Shown: piece after piece, positions 1 to 7,000 of the stretch
How the letters are laid out: every line of letters begins with the position of its first letter
Position numbering within the stretch: the stretch's first letter is position 1
Assembly: GCA_937900165.1 (NCBI GenBank)
Contig: CALCCX010000560.1
Coordinates: forward strand, 1-8,689
Source: an uncultured Acidimicrobiia bacterium
Lineage (GTDB): Bacteria > Actinomycetota > Acidimicrobiia > Spongiisociales > Spongiisociaceae
DNA length: 8,689 nucleotides
Direction: 5' to 3'
Made by a program: the position numbers and the translations under genes
Notes under the pieces: model-generated
The model's database searches: none
Told to the model about the DNA's origin: nothing
The model's input: the letters and a program-made list of their open reading frames with translations, nothing else

Positions 1-18
1 GCTTGTTTTTTTTTTTTT
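1..18. other. Sequencing artefact: GCTTG followed by a T13 homopolymer
   Basis: Thirteen T residues (6-18) directly abut the outer end of the Illumina P7 sequence that starts at 19. Read on the other strand this is a poly-A run after the adapter, as seen when a read runs off the end of a short library molecule. GCTTG at 1-5 is the reverse complement of CAAGC at 19-23, so the contig tip folds on itself, which looks like an assembler artefact. This stretch should not be treated as genomic DNA. Confidence 0.9.
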
Positions 19-84
19 CAAGCAGAAGACGGCATACGAGATATATCAGTGTGACTGGAGTTCAGACGTGTGCTCTTCCGATTT
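19..84. other. Illumina P7 adapter with i7 index and read-2 primer site (contamination)
   Basis: Positions 19-42 match the P7 flow-cell oligonucleotide exactly. Positions 43-50 (ATATCAGT) are an 8-base index whose reverse complement, ACTGATAT, is what I recall as TruSeq index 25. Positions 51-84 match the read-2 sequencing primer region, with one mismatch at 83 (T where C is expected), so the insert begins between 83 and 85. On the minus strand the adapter is read in frame with the truncated ppk and adds the tail SEEHTSELQSH. That peptide is the direct translation of the adapter and has no biological meaning. Confidence 0.98.
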
Positions 85-450
85 TCCGTCCAACCTCTTC
101 CACAACACGATGCTGATTCCGGTGGCCTCGAGGGTCGGGCGGAGGCTCCTCTTCATCAACTGCGATTGCATCTTGTAGAGCTCTGCGGTTCGGGCCCGGA
201 TCGCACCCAGCGCGTCGCTGGGATACAGCCCGTCAGGCGGTGCCGCACGAACCCCGGCGGCCACTTGTTCTTCGAGTCCCGCTACCCGCACCTGAAAGAA
301 CTCGTCCAAGTTGTCATGGAAGATCGCCAGAAACTTGGTGCGCTCCAATACCGGAATCTCCTCGTTCTCGGCCAGCGCCAACACGCGCCGATTGAACTCC
401 AGCCAGGACAACTCTCGATTGATATACCGCTCGTGGCCTTCCACGCGCAC
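85..450 (-). CDS. ppk: Polyphosphate kinase 1, N-terminal fragment (3' end cut by adapter)
   Basis: PPK1 reversibly transfers the gamma-phosphate of ATP to inorganic polyphosphate and is usually linked to the membrane or inner cell surface. The ~122 genuine residues align with the N-terminal domain of known PPK1 proteins. RYINRELSWLEFNRRVL is at residues 8-24, followed by LERTKFLAIF and then NLDEFFQVRVAGL from residue 47. The Asn of NLDEF corresponds to the adenine-contacting Asn45 of the E. coli enzyme. Full PPK1 is about 690 residues, so the catalytic histidines and C-terminal domains are missing because the contig ends in adapter, not because the gene is broken. An in-frame TGA at 454-456 lies just upstream, so translation cannot start earlier than GTG 448-450. 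A second GTG at 442-444 is an alternative. The gene diverges from the small gene at 871. Confidence 0.95.
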
Positions 451-467
451 CTTTCAAAAGACTCCCC
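442..467 (-). promoter_or_regulatory. Candidate ribosome binding sites deciding the ppk start
   Basis: Two GTG codons compete, both in frame. GGGGAG (complement of 462-467) lies 11 bases before GTG 448-450, which is rather long. GAAAGG (complement of 450-455) lies 5 bases before GTG 442-444, which is a better spacing and would make that the start, two residues shorter. Both proposals leave the conserved RYINRELSW segment intact, so the choice does not affect identification. Confidence 0.45.
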
Positions 468-510
468 AAGAGTTTTCCACAGCCCAAGCCCCCTGTCACC
501 ACCAATCTCA

Positions 511-542
511 CAGCTACAGCTACAGCTACAGCTACAGCTACA
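511..542. repeat. Short tandem repeat, five copies of CAGCTA
   Basis: CAGCTA is repeated five times without error (511-540) and followed by a partial CA. The array lies about 60 bases upstream of the ppk start. Because the unit is six bases, any frame reads it as a dipeptide repeat. No reading frame across it looks genuine, so it is best treated as a non-coding microsatellite whose copy number could vary between strains. Confidence 0.9.
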
Positions 543-607
543 AACGATTGTGCTGGTGCAGGTGGACGCACAACTCCCATGCTGCGACGGAAGGGGCAAC
601 AACATCT

Positions 608-645
608 CCTCCCCCGTGCGGCGCCAGCCGTACGACTGGGGGAGG
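608..645. repeat. Hairpin-forming inverted repeat (8-bp arms)
   Basis: CCTCCCCC at 608-615 is perfectly complementary to GGGGGAGG at 638-645. Inside it, CGGC at 619-622 can pair with GCCG at 627-630 around a 4-base loop. A run of five T (659-663) follows 13 bases after the right arm. That is too far for a classical intrinsic terminator, and no plus-strand gene ends upstream, so I call it only a stable secondary structure of unknown role. Confidence 0.55.
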
Positions 646-671
646 TGCCGGCGAGTCATTTTTCGATGGCG

Positions 672-752
672 GAGGGGGCCGTTCTCACCATGAGTACCTG
701 CACCCGGGTCTAGCCCACAGCCCGCATACTCATGGGACTCTGCCACCCCCTC
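672..752. repeat. Nested inverted repeats
   Basis: Outer arms GAGGGGG (672-678) and CCCCCTC (746-752) are complementary. Inside them, CCATGAGTA (688-696) and TACTCATGG (727-735) form a perfect 9-bp pair. Internal loops of 9 and 10 bases separate the two stems. The nested layout argues for a folded element more than for chance, but I cannot tell whether it acts as DNA or RNA. Confidence 0.5.
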
Positions 753-756
753 AATC

Positions 757-826
757 TCGACGAAGTCGAGGCTCGCTGGCGCTCCTCGTCCCCCCAACCA
801 CTCCGACTTCGTCGAAGCGGGGGGAC
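757..826. repeat. Overlapping inverted repeats, REP-like palindromic element
   Basis: TCGACGAAGTCG (757-768) and CGACTTCGTCGA (804-815) are perfect 12-bp inverted arms. Each arm is itself nearly palindromic (CGAC, three bases, GTCG). A second pair, GTCCCCCC (788-795) and GGGGGGAC (819-826), overlaps it, so two mutually exclusive folds are possible. Palindromes within palindromes in an intergenic space resemble dispersed REP-type elements, and two similar operator-like dyads centred ~46 bases apart are also compatible with a regulator site. Copy number in the genome cannot be judged here. Confidence 0.5.
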
Positions 827-858
827 AGATATTCGTTCCACCTGTCGTGGGGCCGCCG

Positions 859-870
859 TATGCTTTTGAT
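859..870 (+). promoter_or_regulatory. Putative -10 box for a leaderless transcript of the small gene
   Basis: TATGCT at 859-864 fits the actinobacterial TANNNT -10 consensus. The ATG at 871 begins seven bases after the last T, exactly where transcription would start. There is no Shine-Dalgarno sequence before this ATG, which fits leaderless translation, common in Actinobacteria. No good -35 hexamer is visible, so this rests on spacing and one box. Confidence 0.35.
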
Positions 871-1026
871 ATGGATCTTGAAGCGATCAATCGGGAGTTG
901 GCGAAAGTTCAGGACGCTCTGATCGCATTGCCGGACGATGCGTTTGCGGAGCGGCATGAATTGCGGACCCGGCAGGATCAACTTCGGGAGCAGGCGGCGC
1001 GCGGAGTCGGTCTACCCGCCGGCTGA
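871..1026 (+). CDS. Small helical protein, 51 residues, function unknown
   Basis: The protein begins MDLEAINRELAKVQDALIAL and continues through PDDAFAERHELRTRQDQLREQ to a short Gly/Pro tail. Leu, Ile and Val recur every three to four residues among many charged residues, the pattern of two amphipathic helices joined near the PDD turn, perhaps a helical hairpin or coiled coil. It resembles small uncharacterised actinobacterial proteins of similar layout that I recall only loosely, so I give no name. The frame is open upstream to 694, but 871 is its only ATG; GTG 847 is a weaker alternative. There is no signal peptide or membrane segment, so it should be cytosolic. It diverges from ppk and converges on the adhesin gene, with 10 bases between stops. 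Function is not inferable. Confidence 0.65.
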   Translation: MDLEAINRELAKVQDALIALPDDAFAERHELRTRQDQLREQAARGVGLPAG

Positions 1027-1036
1027 GAACGCCGAG

Positions 1037-4000
1037 CTAGGTGGCTAGACCAATCCGAGTACGTCGGCGCGCCCACCAGAGGACTCCCACACCGGCCAGG
1101 ATCAACATGAAGCCCGGAGCTACAAAATCGACCGCTTCGATGCCTGTAAGCGGTATCTCGTCGACGTTCTGGAATCCAAAGTCGAGCGTCAGGTCGATCC
1201 CGCCCGAGGCCACCGTGACTGTCGCCGTGAAGTCGGGTACGTCGCTGTCAGGGTCGGTCGTCAGAGTCAGGCCGGACGGAATGCTCGACTCGTTGATCCG
1301 CACGATGTAGGTCCCGGGAGGCAGGCCCTCAAAGCGGTAACGGCCGTCAGAACTCGTGACATCGGTGGCGACAACGGTGCCGTCCGGCAACTCCAGGGTG
1401 ACCTCGATTCCTTCGATACCTGGTTCCCCCGGATCCGGAAGGCCATTTCCGTTGTCATCGACCCAAATCAAATCGCCGATCGTGATCGGCTGCGCATAAC
1501 CGGCATCGAAACGTCCGGTGCCTCCAGGCGGTACCGTCAAGGAAGTGTCCGTATCGGTGGTCGCGACCAGACCTGCCGGTACAGTCGATTCGACGATTTC
1601 GATCGTGTAGTCGCCGGCCGGGAGATTCACCAGGCTCCAGTTGCCCTCGCCGTCTGTCACGACATCGATCGTGACCGGCCCGTTCGGTCCATCCCAGGTC
1701 ACGCTGACGGTGACCGAATCGATACCGCCCTCGGCGGGGTCCTGTACCCCGTCACCGTCCGTGTCGAACCAGACCCGCCCCTCGAGAGTCACATCGCCGA
1801 ACACACCGAAGTCGACATCGAGTTGCGATTCACCTGGCGCCAGAGACAGATTGGTCAGCGCCGGATCTCCACCGTCCAGGTCGACCGAAGCCGCGTAGCC
1901 CGTCGGCAGATCGCCGGTGTCCATTGCCACCGTCCATACGCCATCCGGCAGGTTTTCGAACAGGTACATACCGTTTGTGTCGGTGACCGTGGTGAACTCC
2001 ACGTCGTCAGGGGTGCCAAACATCCCATCGAGACCCGCCCAGGTGGCGGTGACACCGACGCCGGCGAGGCCCGGTTCGCCTGGGTCCTGCGCGTCGTTGC
2101 CGTCAACGTCGAGCCATACGGTGTCCCCGAGCTGGGCGGTCCCCGAGTAACCGAAGTCGGCCGTCAGGTGAGCAGCACCACCACTCAGGCCCACGACATC
2201 TGTCTGACCATCGAGGTCGAAATCCTCGTCGAAGCTGTTGGTCAGCCCGGCAGGAAGACCGGCGCCGACCGTCACGGAATAGGACCCGTCTGGCAGATTG
2301 TCGAACAGATACATGCCGTCGGCATCGGTGACCGTGTCGGCCAGCGCAACGTCGTCGCCTGTGCCCAAGACTCCATCTGGACCCAGCCAGATGGCGCTGA
2401 CGGTGATCCCGGCCAGGCCCGGCTCTCCTGCCCCCTGGGCACCATCTGCGTCGATGTCGAACCACACCGTGTCACCGATCGAGTTGTCGCCCCGGTAGCC
2501 AAAATCGGCGGTCAAATGAGCGAAACCCGCCGCCAGTGGAACATCCGTCGAACTGTCTAGATCCGCGTCCTCATCAAAGGTGTTGACGGCGTCGTCCGCG
2601 ACTCCTCCGACCACGGTGACCGCATAGTCGCCTGGCGGCAACCCGACGAAGAGGTAATTGCCGTCGGCATCGGTCGTGGTCGAAAAAGTCTCGTCGTCGG
2701 TGGTACCCGCCACGCCGTCTTCGCCCGGCCAGATCAGCTCGATGGTCTGGCCGGCGATGCCTGGCTCGCCCGCCCCCTGGGTACCGTCACCATCGATATC
2801 TAGCCACACGGTGTCGCCGATCGAAGCGGTCCCGTTGTAACCGAAATCGGCGGTCAGATGAACCTGGTCGGTGACCAACGTCACATCGATGATCGAGTCC
2901 CCGCCACCATCCTCATCGAAGGTGGCGACGATGCCGGGCCCGAAGGAGCTGGTGTCCACCGAGACCGTGTAGTCACCTGCGGCCAGGTTGGGGAACAGAT
3001 AATTGCCGTCCGCATCGGTCGTGCCCGCGAAGGTTTCATCATCCGCGTTGCCGAAAATTCCGTCCGGTCCTGCCCAAGTCAGATCGAGGCCGATCCCTTC
3101 GAGGCCGACTTCGTCTGCACCCTGCACACCGTCGCCGTCCATGTCGAACCACACGGTGTCGCCGATCGAGGCGCCACCGTTGTATCCGAAGTCGACGTCC
3201 GTCCGGTCTTGGCCGTCTGTCAACGAAGTAACGGTTGAGCCGTCGGCGGTTGCGTCGAGATCGAAGGTCGGATCAACACCGGTTGGAAGCGTCCCGGTGT
3301 CGACCGTCACGTCGAACGTGCCGGCCGGCAGGTTCGGGAAACTGTAGTTGCCGTCGATGTCGGTGGTCTGGGTGAGCACCACGTCGTCGACTCCGCCGAG
3401 TACCCCATCTGCCCCGTACCAGGTGAGCACTACGTCGATGCCCGGCAGGCCTGGCTCGGTGGCATCCTGCACACCGTCCGCGTTGAGGTCCAGCCAAACG
3501 TAGTCACCCAACGAGCCATTGCCCGTGTAGCCGAAGTCGGCCGTGAGGTGGGCTTCGACCACCAGCCCGGTTACGACCGTGCTCTCATCCGGCGAAACCG
3601 TGCCGTCGTCCTCGTCAAAGGTCGCCGACATTCCGGCAGGCACCCCGTCGGTGATGTCCACCCTGAAGTCGCCGCCCGGCAGGCTCGTGAACAGGTAGTC
3701 ACCGTCGGCGTCCGTCGTGGTCACAAAAACCAGATCGTCCGCGTTGCCGAATATGTCGTCAGGGCCTGCGTAGGTCAGAGTCACCTCGACGGCGGGAATG
3801 CCCGGCTCGCCCAGGTCTTGGACGCCGTCCGCGTTGAGGTCGAACCAGACTCGATCGCCGATCGAAGTATCTCCGTCGTAGCCGAAGTCGGCGGTCAGGT
3901 GAGCACCACCGAGGGGCAGCGACACGTCGACCATCGAGTCGAAGTTGAGGTCCTCATCGAAGGAATTGACGACATTGGCGGGCAGGGCTCCGGTAACCGC

Positions 4001-7000
4001 CACCGTGTAGTCGCCAGGGGGGAGCCCGTCGAACAGGTAGGCGCCAGTCGAGTCGGTGGTGGTCTGGAAGGTGACGTCATCCGCGTTGCCTGCGATGCCG
4101 TCCTGACCTTCCCAGATCAGATCGAGGATCACGCCCTCGATGCCAGGCTCTCCGGTGTCGATGTCGCCACCGCCATCGAGATCGAGCCAGACAAAGTCGC
4201 CGATCGAGCCGTTCCCGTTGTAGCCGAAGTCCACGTCGGCCCGGTTGACACCCGCCCCCAGGGCCAGCGTTGTCTCGTCGTCGAGCGTTCCGTCGAGATC
4301 ACTCGCCGCGTTGAAGCCGACGGGAAGATCGGCGGCATCCACCTCGACCAGGTAGTTGCCGGCCGGGAGCCCGTCGACCAAATAGTTGCCGCTGGCGTCT
4401 GTGGTGGTTGTGAACACCACGTCGTCACCGCCACCAACCAGGCCGTCCGGCCCAAACCAGGTAACCGTCACGTCGATAGCGGCGAAGCCGGGCTCACCTG
4501 GATCTTGCACGCCGTCGGCGTTGCGATCAAACCAGACCAGGTCGCCGATCGAGGCCGTGCCGTTGAATCCGAAATCGACGTCGGTCTTGTCCTCGGCCTC
4601 GCCTAGAGCCGCGGCGGTGTTCCCGTCCGGAGAGGTGGTGCCATCATCGAGGTCGTAGGTGGGGTTGCCCATTCCTGTCGGAAGGTCGGCCAGGTCGACA
4701 TCGATCGTGTAGTTACCGCCTGGCAGTTCCTCAACGATCCACGAACCGTCTGCCGCGGTGGTTGTGTTGAACACCTCGTCATCGCCGCCCCCGGCCACGC
4801 CGTCCGCGCCGAGGTAGGTGACGGTGATATCGACGCCCCCGATGCCGGGCTCTCCGGCGTCCTGGACCCCGTCGCCGTCCTGGTCGAACCAGACGAGATC
4901 GCCGATCGTTGCCAGGTCAAGTTCGATGTCGACCTGGTCCGGTGTGACGTCGTTGTACTCGCGGTAGACGAAACCGTTGGCGATCCGTTCGGCCAGCGGC
5001 ACCCCGTAGTAGCTGGGTACGTCCGCAATGTTGACCATTTCGGCACCCAGGAGAACCTCGTCCGAGGTATCCAATCCGGTCGGTACCTGCACCTGGTAGG
5101 TGATGGTCACCGAAGCGGCGGGCGCTATCGGGCCTGGGATGTTCCAAGAGAGGGTGCCGTCCGAAGGATCCGCGTCTGTGACCGTGTAGCCGGTCCCGTC
5201 ACTGATGTCCACGACGATGAAGCGGCTGTCTGGGGTATCGGTCACCGTGATGTCGTTGGCGTCGCCGGCACCGGTGTTGGCCACCTCGAGGGTGTAGGTG
5301 AGCGTGTCGCCTTGGAGCGCCCGGCGAGTATCGGTGTCGCCGACCTGGCCGCCGACGTCCTTGTCGATGGTCAGCGTCGGCTCGACTACGTCGACGTCCG
5401 CGGTGGCGGGCGTCCCACTTATGTCGAAATCTGATGGGGGCGGAGGATTTACCGGAGGACCACCCACCTCATCCGACTGATCACCGTAGAAGTTGAAGGA
5501 GTTGGTGAGGGTGTCTCCACCGTTGACCGACACTAAATCCTCGACGTAGGCGTCGTAGACGATCGTCACGATCCGCGAATCGGTCGACGGAGTGGCCAGA
5601 TCACCGAGCCACCACGCCACCACGTCGCCGTCCGTCCCGATTTCGGTGATGGTGATATCAGGCGAACAGGCGCCTCCACCACCTGCGACACAAGCAGTAG
5701 AGAAGGTGGAGTCGTAGGCGATGCCGACCGGGAGGTCGTCGATCAGGGTCACCTGGTAGAGGATCACCCCTGGTGGCACGGTCGCGGTGACCGTGTAGCG
5801 GACCGGGTCGCCGATGGTGGCAGTACCAGGAGTGACACTCTTGGTGAGGTCGATGGCCGGAGCGGTCACCGAATCGGTCGCGGTGGCGGTGTATCCAGAT
5901 CCTGCCCCTCCGTTGGGTGACGCCGCGTCACGCTCACCCTCGTTGTCAAGAGGGTCTGGCAAGCCCGAACCGGTGACAGTGACCGAGTTGTCGATGACGA
6001 TGCTGCCAATCACCGGATCGCTGACTCGCACCTCATAACCGAAGGTGGCACTGGCGCCGGGGGCCAGCGAGGTGAGAGTCCAGGTGATGGTGCGGGCGGT
6101 CTCATCCCACAGTCCGCCGTCCGGGGCAATCGTGTCGCCGTCTTCGGCCGGATCACCCGGCAGTTCCAGCGGGGTCACCTGAGTCGGGATCGTGTCGACG
6201 ATCACCAGGTCGTGGGCGTCGGATACGAAATCGTTGTTCCCGGGCGGATTGGCCTCGTTGGTGACGGTGATCGAGTAGCTGTATTCCTGGCCGGGCTGCA
6301 CGAGGTCGTCAGGATCATCCTCGTCCTTGGCGATGGTGAGGTAGGGCTCGGCGATCCGAGTGTTGACGGAGTCGCTGACGGACTGGGCGGCTCCTGCCTG
6401 GTTGTCCCAGTTGACCGTCGCGGTATTCGCAGGGTTGTCCCCCCTCGTGACCGATGCATCGTCGACCACCTGGCCGGTCCAGGTGAGCTCCAAGGTCTCA
6501 TCGCCACCGTCGACCGGAATCGTATAAGGATCGGGGAAGGTGACGGTGATCGGACCGGTGTCGTCGAGCACGAAACCCGCCGGCGGAACGACGCCGTCCA
6601 GGGTGACCGCTGCGTCGCCGAGGTAGGAGACGAACGAGGGAATCGGATCCGACAGGACCGCCGTATACAAGGTGGTGCCTTCGGGGATCACCACCGTCAC
6701 GGTGTAGGCGACCTCTTCGCCGATCGTTGCCTCACCGACCCCGTTACCGGCCGTGTCGACCTCCGTCGTCCGGCCCTTGGTGATGACGAGGTTCGTGGTG
6801 AACACGTTCGAGCCATCGTCGGCCGGGTCGGTGTTGGCACTCGGATCCTGAGTTGGATCAATGTTGGAGGACGGGATGAGCACAAAGGTATCGCCGACTC
6901 CGGTGTTGGCCACCGACTCGTACTGGCGCACTCCGGCGTCGTTGTCGAACGACTCGCCGGCCGAGACCAAAGCGGGGATCGCTACGTCGTATGTGAGGGT

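Larger units (their letters stand above)
451..870. other. Divergent intergenic region rich in repeats and inverted repeats
   Basis: These 420 bases separate the starts of ppk (leftward) and the small gene (rightward). Several frames are open here, but none gives a plausible protein; translations are low-complexity (Cys-Ser, Gln-Leu or Ser-Tyr runs from the hexamer repeat) or run antisense into ppk. The region holds a 5x hexamer array (511-540) and perfect inverted repeats: 608-615/638-645, 672-678/746-752 enclosing 688-696/727-735, 757-768/804-815 and 788-795/819-826. No confident sigma-70-type promoter for ppk was found by eye. Confidence 0.7.

Noticed and set aside
46..81. Extra C-terminal residues SEEHTSELQSH on the PPK1 fragment
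   Set aside because: They are the translation of the Illumina adapter, not of ppk.
511..542. Possible CRISPR array
   Set aside because: The unit is only six bases with no spacers; it is a microsatellite.
608..663. Intrinsic terminator
   Set aside because: The T-run is 13 bases from the stem and no plus-strand gene ends upstream, so the arrangement does not fit.
282..890. Minus-strand frame of 202 codons across the intergenic region
   Set aside because: It overlaps ppk out of frame and includes a Cys-Ser run made by the CAGCTA hexamer; its composition is not protein-like.
70..922. Plus-strand frames antisense to ppk (70-693 and 311-922)
   Set aside because: One begins inside the adapter and both run opposite a recognisable PPK1 sequence, with Gln-Leu or Ser-Tyr runs from the hexamer repeat.
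751..981. Minus-strand 76-codon frame opposite the small gene
   Set aside because: The plus-strand frame has a better helical pattern, an ATG and a placed -10 box. The minus frame shows nothing recognisable.
3548..4606. 352-codon open frame on the plus strand, plus many shorter plus-strand frames across 1041-8288
   Set aside because: They are antisense shadows of the repeat-rich adhesin. Long opposite frames are expected from its GC-rich, periodic codons, and their translations show no family features.
1160..4909. Dockerin or RTX toxin repeats suggested by DxDGDG motifs
   Set aside because: The ~115-residue period and the VWFD, LPxGDY and DFGY landmarks fit SdrD-B-like domains; there are no tandem nonapeptides or paired dockerin helices.
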